Shown: positions 25,706-39,625 of the stretch, one piece after another
Numbering within the stretch: the first letter of the stretch is position 1
How the letters are laid out: each line of letters opens with the position of its first letter
Origin: Thiorhodovibrio winogradskyi
GTDB lineage: Bacteria > Pseudomonadota > Gammaproteobacteria > Chromatiales > Chromatiaceae
NCBI RefSeq assembly: GCF_036208045.1
Contig: NZ_CP121472.1
Span: 4,475,531 to 4,539,530 of the forward strand
Direction: 5' to 3'
Length of the DNA: 64,000 bases
Position numbers and translations under genes: made by a program
Notes under the pieces: model-generated
Seen by the model: the letters and a program-made list of their open reading frames with translations, nothing else
What the model was told of the DNA's origin: nothing
Database searches by the model: none

Positions 25706-26722
25706 CTAGATACGAACGCTCGCTTGTCGCGCGAAACCCATGGCCACAAAACCGAGTGCAAGCAGTGCGATTGGCGCGGGGGACGGTACTGGAGTTGTGG
25801 TGATGCTAACCGCGAATTGAACGGTGGTGGCTTCTTCTTCCGCCGTTCTCCAGCCCCGGCAGCCATCTTGTGGTCCACTGGCGCGCAAACCGCATTCCCC
25901 ATCCGCCAGGTGACCGATTGGCGAGGCACCGCCATTGCCATCGGTCACCAGAATGCTAACGTAATAGCGATTATTGTCATACACAAATGAGTTATTAAGC
26001 AGGCTCAGAGCATCGCTTTCAGCAATCTGGAATAAATCCGGACATGCGCCACCGGGACTTCCATCGTAGCAAACGCCTTTGATGCCAGCGTTGGCTGACT
26101 CGACAAAGTCGAAACTGAAGCTCAAATCAAAGTCAAAGCTCTGATTGCTCCCATCAGGGGTCAGTGACAGGTCGATCAGGATGGAGCCGCGCATCAAGTC
26201 GCGATATTGTCGCCATATCGGATTGTTCCAATGAGTGATGTTGCTTCCCTGGCCATAGGCTCCGTCGAGCGCTAAATCGCCACTCGATTCTCCACCGCCG
26301 ATGCGGTTCTCGTCTCTTTGATCTGTCCCGCTACCGATTGTTAGCGCGCTGCGATTATCGAGCCAGTCATTTGACACCGTCAGAAACTCACCTTCCTGTC
26401 TCTGGTCGCAGTTAGGGCTGCTACAGGAAAGATAGACCGTATTCTGAATCGAAAAAGACGAGACGTCGTCGTATTCTGCTCCCCAAGAGATCTCATACCC
26501 CTTGCCATCTCCGTCCGGATCGAATATCTCGAGTCCGGGGTCGGACGCGCTGCCGGTGAAAACCGCGCTTGTGAAGGCCGCGTTCATCACATAATTCCAG
26601 TTGGAAACCGGACCAGCTAGCGCCGCAGAGCCCGCCGTGGTGAGCGAGAGAAAAATCAAAGCCAGGCAGAGATTCCGTCCTCCGAGGGCGTTTTTGTTTC
26701 TAATATTGGAATGACTCATCAT
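25706..26722 (-). CDS. PEP-CTERM-like exported protein with cysteines
   Basis: A 338-residue protein with a signal peptide (NLCLALIFLSLTTAGSAALA) and a C-terminal sorting-like tail, VPSPAPIALLALGFVAMGFA followed by RQASVRI. The PEP-CTERM pattern is recognisable but weaker than in the copy at 20531. The mature part has cysteine pairs (YLSCSSPNCDQ, GVCYDGSPGGACPD, DGECGLRASGPQDGCRG). It is placed between the giant repeat protein and the GT41 gene on the same strand. ATG 26722 has GAGG eight bases upstream; the open frame continues beyond. Confidence 0.65.
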   Translation of the reverse strand: MMSHSNIRNKNALGGRNLCLALIFLSLTTAGSAALAGPVSNWNYVMNAAFTSAVFTGSASDPGLEIFDPDGDGKGYEISWGAEYDDVSSFSIQNTVYLSCSSPNCDQRQEGEFLTVSNDWLDNRSALTIGSGTDQRDENRIGGGESSGDLALDGAYGQGSNITHWNNPIWRQYRDLMRGSILIDLSLTPDGSNQSFDFDLSFSFDFVESANAGIKGVCYDGSPGGACPDLFQIAESDALSLLNNSFVYDNNRYYVSILVTDGNGGASPIGHLADGECGLRASGPQDGCRGWRTAEEEATTVQFAVSITTTPVPSPAPIALLALGFVAMGFARQASVRI

Positions 26723-26972
26723 TGATAAGGCCTCGTCTATCTCTCCTTCGTGTAATCGCTCGGGGTGGCGCGGATATGAGGCGGCAGCGATCTGCCGTAC
26801 TTGCCGTTTCATGCAAAAAAAAGGCCAATACGCATAATCGAAAGCCAAGCGCTGTCCCTGCAAGGGATCATTTCCGCACCATGGCTGCCAGACGCCCGTT
26901 ATGGCGTTTTTTGTCAGCCTGTCTGTCAGGCCGGGCTGTCAGCGAACCAACATCTGGCCGACGCCCCGCAAC

Positions 26973-27000
26973 CTAATTCCAGCCATGTTGCTGGAATTAG
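26973..27000. repeat. 11-bp perfect inverted repeat downstream of giant gene
   Basis: CTAATTCCAGC (26973-26983) and GCTGGAATTAG (26990-27000) flank CATGTT. It follows the stop of the giant protein gene (27047) by about 50 bases on the minus strand. There is no U-tract, so it is a transcript stabiliser, weak terminator or operator of the next gene. The rest of 26723-27046 shows no gene. Confidence 0.6.
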
Positions 27001-27046
27001 ACGGCGCCCAAACCAGAATCCGATATCTGGCAACCCTGCTGCCACC

Positions 27047-32812
<5,766 letters not shown>

Positions 32813-33064
32813 GGCTGTGCTTAACCTTCAGGGAAACCTTTCAGAGACGGAGACTCGAGTGAAAGAGTCTTTCTTAGGGTTAAGGGTAAGTCCGCCGGGC
32901 GCTCGCGACTAGCTGGCCATAGGTTATAGGGTCTCTCGGCGAAGTCGAAGGCTTTGCCTCGTGGTTCCTGAAGGCGCGGGCGAGTCTGTCCTGAAGTTGG
33001 CCGATGCGGCTCTCGCGTTGCTCGCTCTGGCGGTTGCGGATGCTCTCACGGCTGAGACTGAGCG

Positions 33065-34210
33065 TCAGAAGGGTTTCGAGCTGCCGAGACTGGCCAGCCA
33101 CTCGGCGGCGGGTGCGACTGATACCGATCCACGCTGCTCGCGCTGGCGCGGGTGTCGCACCAGCAGGGTTGCTTGAGCCTGGGGAAAGCACGCGGCGGTG
33201 GCTGTTAGATAGCCGGGCACGGCGGGATTCGACCATTTGCATTCGATCAGGTGGGTTGGCTGGCCGGAGTCGCAGAGGACAAAGTCGATTTCTCGACCCT
33301 CCTTGTCACGAATGTAGCCAAGACGCGTCTCGCGCCCCTCGGCGTCACGCTGCCACTGCACCTCGGCCTGCAACATGTTGGCACAGGCATTCTCGAACCG
33401 GGCGCCGTCATCGCCCTTGACCAGGCCCGTGTCGTAAAAATACACCTTGGGTTCCTTGAGCAGGGCGCGCGCGATATTGCGGTGAAAGGGTCGAATGATG
33501 AACACAATATGCAAGGTTTCTAGGATGTCCAGATAGCGGCCCAGGGTGGTGGGAGAGATTTGAAGATCGCGCGCCATGGAGGCCAAGGAGACAGGTGAAC
33601 CGACACGTTCGCGCAGCATTTCCACAAACAGCCGCATGGCTCGTACCTCGCCGATGCGAGAGAATTCAAGGATGTCATCACGGATCAGGCCTTCCAGATA
33701 CAGCTGGCGCCAGCGCCGCGCATCGGCATCGGTTTCGGCCAGTAGGGGTTCGGGAAATCCGCCGCGCACCAGCAGCCTGTCGAGCGCGTTCTCAGGCGTG
33801 ATGTCAGTCGCTGTCACAAACTCGCGCACCGTCACGGGCAGCAGATGCCAGGAAAAATAACGTCCGGCCAGCGACTCGCCGGCTTGGCGGAAGGCGTCCA
33901 GTCGCGCGCTACCTGTGACCAGAATGGATTGGCCAGCGACGCGACCATCGTACACACCTTTGAGCCAGGCGCGCCAGTCTTTCATCTTGTGCAGTTCATC
34001 AAACACCAGCAAGGGCGCGGTGGGCACCCAGCTTTGCGCCAGCATGACGCGACGGTCAGCCAGCACATCCCAGTTAAAGACTTGTGCATTGGGAATCTGG
34101 CGGGCAATCATCTGTGCCAGGGTGGTCTTGCCAGCCTGGCGCGGACCGGTGAGAAAGACCATTTTCCGCGCCAGATCGCGCTGCACCATGGGCTGAAGCA
34201 GTCGTTTCAT
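33065..34210 (-). CDS. AAA_14/DUF4143 ATPase
   Basis: A 381-residue protein of the AAA_14 plus DUF4143 type. Walker A is GPRQAGKTT (about residues 22-30), Walker B is LLVFDELHK, and the C-terminal DUF4143 nuclease-like part shows REIDFVLCDSGQPTHLIECK (Asp, Glu-x-Lys). Family members are very common accessory genes with unknown roles. It lies between the HlyD gene and the giant repeat gene, on the same strand, and may be cargo rather than part of the export pathway. A duplicated palindrome lies just before its start. Confidence 0.85.
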   Translation of the reverse strand: MKRLLQPMVQRDLARKMVFLTGPRQAGKTTLAQMIARQIPNAQVFNWDVLADRRVMLAQSWVPTAPLLVFDELHKMKDWRAWLKGVYDGRVAGQSILVTGSARLDAFRQAGESLAGRYFSWHLLPVTVREFVTATDITPENALDRLLVRGGFPEPLLAETDADARRWRQLYLEGLIRDDILEFSRIGEVRAMRLFVEMLRERVGSPVSLASMARDLQISPTTLGRYLDILETLHIVFIIRPFHRNIARALLKEPKVYFYDTGLVKGDDGARFENACANMLQAEVQWQRDAEGRETRLGYIRDKEGREIDFVLCDSGQPTHLIECKWSNPAVPGYLTATAACFPQAQATLLVRHPRQREQRGSVSVAPAAEWLASLGSSKPF

Positions 34211-34212
34211 CT

Positions 34213-34274
34213 GACTATCTTTCCATGCTCTGGAAGATAGTCAAGACTATTTTGCTTGTGACTGGAAAATAGTC
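34213..34274 (-). promoter_or_regulatory. Two-copy palindromic operator candidate
   Basis: Half-sites GACTAT at 34213-34218 and 34245-34250, and ATAGTC at 34237-34242 and 34269-34274, make two 30-base palindromes repeated with a 32-base period. They sit directly upstream of the DUF4143 ATPase start (34210), between it and the HlyD gene. Confidence 0.6.
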
Positions 34275-34303
34275 GGGACGGCTGACGGGTTGCTTCTCCT
34301 GGC

Positions 34304-35704
34304 CTATCGCTCCCTGAAGGCGCGCGACATGCCGTCCACCACGGGTTGAGCGAGGTAGCCGAGCAGGGTTTTCTTGCCGGTGATGATTTCCGCGTCCACG
34401 GCCATGCCGACCCGCAGCGGATTGACATCGGCGTCGTCGCCTACGTAGGGCGTATCCAAGGCGACCCAGCCGAGGAAGTAGGCGCCGCCGTCGTCGGCGA
34501 CGACACTGGAGGCGGAGATGCGTCTCAGGGCGCCCTTGGCGAAACCGTAGCGGGAATAGTCGTAGGCGCTGACCCGCAGGTTGACCGGCTGCCCGGGCTC
34601 GACGTAGCCGATGTCGCGTGGCTGGATGCGCACTTCGGCTTCGAGCGGAGTGTTGTCGGGGACGATTTGCATAAGGACTTCGCCGGGCTGAACCACCTGG
34701 CCGATGGTCTGCACCTTAAGATCGAGCACATAGCCGCTGATGGGCGCGATCACGTCCAGGCGCCGGACCCGCGCGTCCAGCCGCTGGAGAGTTTCCTGCA
34801 CCTCGGCAATTTCGGCGCGAACATTGCCCAGCTCACTGGCGGCGTCGCGTTTGAGCTGATTGGCGGTGTCGAGCAGGCGGGTTTCGCTTTCCGCCAGCTC
34901 CTGCATGACCAGGTCGATTTCCTCGCTCAGGCGCGCAACCTCGCCGATGGCGGTGACCTGGGCGCGGCGGGTTTCGAGCACGGTGGAGCGATCCACCAGT
35001 TTGCGTTGGCCGAGTTGCTCGCGCATGGCGATGAGTTCGCCGGTGAGTTCCTGGTGCTCCTTGGCGGTGGCGAGTGCGTCCTTGAGCTGATCGATGCGGC
35101 GCTCACGCTGTTCGATCTGGCGGCTGAGGATCTCGAGGGTGGAGTCGCGCGTGGCGGTTTGATTGAGGAAAATGGCCCGTTGATCGGCAACCAGGCTGGG
35201 ATAACTGTCCTCGTAGGCGGAAAAATCCGGCTCGCGTCCGTTCATGAAGGCTTGCAGGCGGTCGCCCTTGAGCCGCAGCGCCGCCAGCCGCGCGCGCATT
35301 TGCAGTTGATCGGCCTCGGCCTGGGAGCCGTCGATTTGCAAAAGCACATCGCCCGCGGCCACCAGTTCGCGCTCCTCGACATGGATGCTTTCAACGACAC
35401 CGCCATCGAGATGCTGGACAACCTTGATTTTGCCAGCCGGGATGACGCGTCCCGGAGCGATGGCCACTTCGCTCAGTTCCGTGGTGCCAGCCCAGACCAA
35501 AAAGGCGATGACCACCGCCGAGATGAGATAGAGCACCGGGCGGAAAAAGGCCGGGACCAGCTCTTCCTCCAGCCGAACGGTCTCCGAGAGCAGCCGACGC
35601 TGGCGGCTGCTGAGGCGGTTTTTCGCCCGGGCCGGCTCGGCGTTGAGCTGTTTCAGGCCGTGTTTGGGTTCGGCGATTGATCCGTTCTTCAGCCCCTTTG
35701 TCAT
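34304..35704 (-). CDS. HlyD-family periplasmic adaptor of type I secretion
   Basis: A 466-residue membrane-fusion protein: one transmembrane helix near 55-75 (VLYLISAVVIAFLVWAG), a biotinyl-lipoyl half (VVQHLDGGVVESIHVEE), a long coiled coil (about 130-310), the second lipoyl half (APISGYVLDLKVQTIGQVV) and the C-terminal type I motif GMAVDAEIITGKKTLLGYL. It joins the inner-membrane ABC exporter to the outer-membrane factor. Its ATG overlaps the ABC gene stop (TGATG), so the two are coupled. Length is normal for the family. Confidence 0.9.
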   Translation of the reverse strand: MTKGLKNGSIAEPKHGLKQLNAEPARAKNRLSSRQRRLLSETVRLEEELVPAFFRPVLYLISAVVIAFLVWAGTTELSEVAIAPGRVIPAGKIKVVQHLDGGVVESIHVEERELVAAGDVLLQIDGSQAEADQLQMRARLAALRLKGDRLQAFMNGREPDFSAYEDSYPSLVADQRAIFLNQTATRDSTLEILSRQIEQRERRIDQLKDALATAKEHQELTGELIAMREQLGQRKLVDRSTVLETRRAQVTAIGEVARLSEEIDLVMQELAESETRLLDTANQLKRDAASELGNVRAEIAEVQETLQRLDARVRRLDVIAPISGYVLDLKVQTIGQVVQPGEVLMQIVPDNTPLEAEVRIQPRDIGYVEPGQPVNLRVSAYDYSRYGFAKGALRRISASSVVADDGGAYFLGWVALDTPYVGDDADVNPLRVGMAVDAEIITGKKTLLGYLAQPVVDGMSRAFRER

Positions 35705-38700
35705 CAGCGCGCTCCTCGCTTGTCGCCTTTTTGCAGGGTTTCATAGGGTCCGATGGCCTCGACGCGCGCGTTGCGCATGGACACCACCACATCGGCCAGG
35801 CGCAAATGACCGGGCCTGGGCGTGACCACCACCAGGGTCACGCGCCCGCGCAGCCATTGCAGACAGCGAAGTAGCGCCTGCTCGCCCTCGGTGTCCATGC
35901 CATTGCCCGGCTCGTCCATCAGCACGATGGGCGCGGGTTTGAGCATGGCGCGCGCGAGCGACAGCCGTTGGCGGAAACCGCCGGGCAGCTCGTTCAGGCG
36001 GCTGCCGGAAATGCGCGTATCCAGGCCCTCGGGGAAGGCCTCCAAATCGGCCAGAATACCGCCCATGTCCGCGGCCCAGGTGACCTCCTCACGGGTGGCC
36101 GTGGGATGCGACAGCATCAGATTCTGCGCCACTGTGCCGTAGAAGATGTCGCAAAACTGCGGCATGTAGCTGATGCGCCCGCGCAGGTCGGCGACGGTCA
36201 ACTGGCGAATATCCACGCCATCGAGAAAAATACTTCCGGCCTGCGGTGAGTACATGCCGAGAAACAGTTTCAGCAGGGTTGATTTGCCCGACCCGCTGGC
36301 GCCGCTGATGGCGACAAATTGCTTGGGCTTGATCTGGAAATTCACCCCGAGCAGGGACGGGTCGGCGTCATTGGAATAGCGAAAGGACACCCGCGAGACA
36401 TCCAAGGCACCGGGGCTTTCCGGACGCAGGGTCTGGTGCACGCCGCGATCGGCCTCGGTGGGCAGGCGCATCAGGCTGTCGAGCTGTTTGACATTTTCCC
36501 GGATGCGGGTCGCGGCGGTGGCGGAGACGAAGATATTTTGCAGCGGACCGGTAATGCGCCAGGTCAAAATCTGGGTGGCAATCAGGGTGCCGTTAGTAAT
36601 CTCGCCACGGATGGCGAGCAACGCCGAGACAATCAGGGCGGCCAGACCGGTTAAATTCGCGATCACCTGCCCGGTGATCCGCACGTATTGGTTGAAGCGG
36701 CTTTCCTGACTGCCGGCAAAGGCGGCGCCGGCGCTCAGCTTGCGCAAGCGTCGGAGCCAAATGTCTTGCGCGCCGGTTTGGCGAATCACCCGCATGGCCG
36801 TGAGCATTTCATCGAGAAACTCCGCGCGCGCCGCCACCCGTTTAGAGGTGTTGCCCAGCAGGGAGCGACTCTGGCCAACGACCACCCAGGCCGCCAGCGC
36901 GAAGCTCAGCACCGAGACCAGCAAGACGATACTCATCCAAGGGTTGATGAGCACCAGCGCGAGCACCAAAATCCCGGTGGCGGGCAGGTCGAACATCAGC
37001 CGCGCCAAGGGGCCGACAAAATAGTCCCGCAGCCGACTCAGACCGCGAATGCGCCGCACCTGGCGCGTCACCGGCACCTTGTCGAGCGCGGCGGAGGGCA
37101 GCCGCATGAGCTGCTGGGCGAGGTTCACACCCAGGATATAGTCGGCCCGGCCACCGATGTAGGCCAGCAGCCGCCCGCGCGTCAGGCTGAGCATCCAGCC
37201 AAGCGCGATGGCGATGAGCACGCCGATGAGTAGGCTGATGGCGACAGAAAAATCCCGCGTCGGAATCACGGCGTCCCAGGTGGCGCGCACAAAGAGCGGC
37301 GGCGACAGGCTGAGCACCGTGGTGAGCAGGGTCACCACCAGAATAATCCGCCGATGACGCTTGAAGCGATCGGCAATCTTGGTAATCCATGGCCGCGCGC
37401 CGCTCTCGCCCGCCTCCCCTGCTTCCGCCAGGAAGGCGTAATACTCGCCGTCGCCTTGCAACACGTCCTCGCCAGTTTTGGTCCCAGTTTTGGTACTGGT
37501 CTCGGTGCCGCTCTCGCCGTGGAAAATCCGCGGGCGTCCGTCGGCCTCGCGCCCCAGCAGCACGCAAGCGGGCCCTTTTTCAGGCAGAAACAAACAGGGC
37601 AGCAGCCGATCATCCGGCGCCTGCCGCGATGGCCCCAGCGCCGCCGGTCGGTAGCCCAACTCCACCAGGACGGAGAAAAAGCCGGACAAATCGATGTGAT
37701 TGTCGAAATGTGGCAGCGCCTCGGCCAATTCGCGCTGGCGCCCATGCCAACCGAGGGCGCCGAGCAGAGGCAGCAGGGAGCGCGACAGATCGTTTTGTTC
37801 GCTAAAGCGCTGGTTCACGATGACGGCGGGATCCTCGGCCGGCGCCGGGCGCGGTGCCTGCTCCGCCGGGCCTTCGGGCAGCGGGTTCTCCGGTGCCGGC
37901 CCCGCGACCAGGGTGCCGTCGGCGAGGTGGTAAAGCTGATCGGCCAGCGCCTGGTAGGACGGGCGATGGGTGACCAGAACGATGGTGCGCTGGCCGCGTT
38001 GCCGCTCCAGATAGCGGCGCACGGTTTGGTCGCTGTCCATGTCGAGCGAGAGATTGGCCTCGTCGAACAAAATCACGTCCGGCTCGCGCGCCAGCGCGCG
38101 CACGATGCCGATGAGCTGGCGGGTGCCACCGGCGAGCATCTCAATGGCGTTCTCACCCAAGCGGGTCTCGTAGCCGAATTTCATCCCGGCGACAAAATGA
38201 TCCAGCCCCAGGTCGCGCGCGACGGCCAGCGCACGGTCATTGAGGCTGTCATCGAACATGGTCAGATTTTCGAGGATGGTCCCCGCGATCAGGGTGCCGG
38301 ACTGTGGCAGCAGTCCGATTCGGCCCGGCAGCGAGCTGACCGCGAAATCCGAGAGCGGATGGCCGTCCACCAGCACCTCGCCGCCATCGGGCTGCTCGGC
38401 CCCGCTGAGCACATTGAGCAGGGCCGTTTTGCCAGTGCCGCTCTCGCTTTGAATGGCAATGCAGGCGCCCTTGGGCAAACTGAGCGAAAGGCCGCTGAAC
38501 AGCGGCTCCTCGCGATAGCGCAGGCTGAGATCGCGCAGCTCGATTCCCTGGCCGATGGGCGGCAGCGGTGGTTTGCCGGCGTCCTCGATCACGGGCAGAT
38601 CGAGCAAGGATTGCAAGCGCGCATCGGCGCGCTCGAAGTCATCGATCTGGTTGCGCACGCTCAGCACGCGGCGCAGCGGGCGCATCAGCCGCACCGACAG

Positions 38701-39609
38701 AATCAGGCTGGCGGCCAGTCCACCCGGGGTCATCTCCCCTTGGATGACGAACCAGGAGCCAAGGAAAATCACCCCCACCACCATGAGTTGGGAAAAATAA
38801 TGCCCAATGCGATCAAGCCGATTGTTGAGATCGGCGGCTTGCTCGCCGGCTTCGGAACTGGCGCGCTGCAAGCGCTCGTAGCGGCGCAGCATCAGGCTCT
38901 CCATCATCATGGCCTTGACCGAGTGGATGCCGGCGAACACCTCGAACAAAAAGCCAAAGCGACGCTCCTGCTGCCCGATTTGCCCAGCATGCACCTGACC
39001 GCCATGGCGCGCATAGCCGGCCATGATGAGCAGAAAGATGAGGATCAGCAGCAGCGGATAAATCACCAGATAGCCGCCGATGAAGCCAATGAGCAGCAAA
39101 AACAAAATCACAAAGGGCATGTCGAGCAGCCCCAGGACAGCCTCGCCCGAATGGAAGCGAGCGATGCGATTGGCGTTGCGCAACTTCTCCGAATAGGCGC
39201 TGGGTTCCTCGCGCTGATAGCGCCGCAGCGGCACCTGAAACAGATGCTCGGCAATGGCCACCGTCAGGCGATGCTCCTGGCGCGCCGTTAGCCAGCCGGT
39301 GATGATGCTATTGGTCAGGCGCAGCGTCTGCTCGAGCAGGATGGCGACCATCAACCCCAGTGCCAGGAAAGCGAGAGTCGACAGGGCCTGATTGACCACG
39401 ACACGATCAAGAATCTGCAAAATCGCCAGAGGGAGGGCAAGCGCGAGCAGATTGGAGAGAAAGGCGCTGACCATGAGGCCAGGCAAGACAGTACGCAGTT
39501 CAGCGTTGCCGAACAGACGCCCAATCGCCGCGAGTCGATGCTTCCTGGTTGCCATATCCGTTTTCAATAAGTCCTTTTCGTGTTGTTTTGCTCTGCCGAC
39601 AGCTTGCAT
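35704..39609 (-). CDS. Fused tandem ABC exporter (two half-transporters in one chain)
   Basis: A 1301-residue protein. Segment 1: membrane domain about 40-315, nucleotide-binding domain about 355-570 with Walker A SESGTGKT (first Gly replaced by Ser), signature LAGGT, Walker B VILFDEAN and H548. A linker and a C39-peptidase-like domain without catalytic Cys follow (about 600-700). Segment 2: membrane domain about 750-1045, Walker A GASGSGKST (1103-1111), signature LPGGF, Walker B IVLMDEP, and Pro1264 where the H-loop His should be. Type I exporters of the LapB/PrtD kind are normally homodimers of about 600-720 residues. Here the two sites are unlike, as in asymmetric exporters. Start 39609 has GAGG seven bases upstream. 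Confidence 0.85.
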   Translation of the reverse strand: MQAVGRAKQHEKDLLKTDMATRKHRLAAIGRLFGNAELRTVLPGLMVSAFLSNLLALALPLAILQILDRVVVNQALSTLAFLALGLMVAILLEQTLRLTNSIITGWLTARQEHRLTVAIAEHLFQVPLRRYQREEPSAYSEKLRNANRIARFHSGEAVLGLLDMPFVILFLLLIGFIGGYLVIYPLLLILIFLLIMAGYARHGGQVHAGQIGQQERRFGFLFEVFAGIHSVKAMMMESLMLRRYERLQRASSEAGEQAADLNNRLDRIGHYFSQLMVVGVIFLGSWFVIQGEMTPGGLAASLILSVRLMRPLRRVLSVRNQIDDFERADARLQSLLDLPVIEDAGKPPLPPIGQGIELRDLSLRYREEPLFSGLSLSLPKGACIAIQSESGTGKTALLNVLSGAEQPDGGEVLVDGHPLSDFAVSSLPGRIGLLPQSGTLIAGTILENLTMFDDSLNDRALAVARDLGLDHFVAGMKFGYETRLGENAIEMLAGGTRQLIGIVRALAREPDVILFDEANLSLDMDSDQTVRRYLERQRGQRTIVLVTHRPSYQALADQLYHLADGTLVAGPAPENPLPEGPAEQAPRPAPAEDPAVIVNQRFSEQNDLSRSLLPLLGALGWHGRQRELAEALPHFDNHIDLSGFFSVLVELGYRPAALGPSRQAPDDRLLPCLFLPEKGPACVLLGREADGRPRIFHGESGTETSTKTGTKTGEDVLQGDGEYYAFLAEAGEAGESGARPWITKIADRFKRHRRIILVVTLLTTVLSLSPPLFVRATWDAVIPTRDFSVAISLLIGVLIAIALGWMLSLTRGRLLAYIGGRADYILGVNLAQQLMRLPSAALDKVPVTRQVRRIRGLSRLRDYFVGPLARLMFDLPATGILVLALVLINPWMSIVLLVSVLSFALAAWVVVGQSRSLLGNTSKRVAARAEFLDEMLTAMRVIRQTGAQDIWLRRLRKLSAGAAFAGSQESRFNQYVRITGQVIANLTGLAALIVSALLAIRGEITNGTLIATQILTWRITGPLQNIFVSATAATRIRENVKQLDSLMRLPTEADRGVHQTLRPESPGALDVSRVSFRYSNDADPSLLGVNFQIKPKQFVAISGASGSGKSTLLKLFLGMYSPQAGSIFLDGVDIRQLTVADLRGRISYMPQFCDIFYGTVAQNLMLSHPTATREEVTWAADMGGILADLEAFPEGLDTRISGSRLNELPGGFRQRLSLARAMLKPAPIVLMDEPGNGMDTEGEQALLRCLQWLRGRVTLVVVTPRPGHLRLADVVVSMRNARVEAIGPYETLQKGDKRGAR

Positions 39610-39625
39610 GTCTGGACCTCGGCGT

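Noticed and set aside
33200-33240. A tRNA-like TpsiC-type string (GGGATTCGACC)
   Set aside because: It lies inside the DUF4143 coding sequence and no acceptor stem can be formed around it.
32880-33242. A minus-strand frame with a HlyD-like stretch (SEQRESRIGQLQDRLA)
   Set aside because: It overlaps the DUF4143 gene end in another frame and the resemblance is to generic coiled-coil sequence. A relic is possible but not supported.
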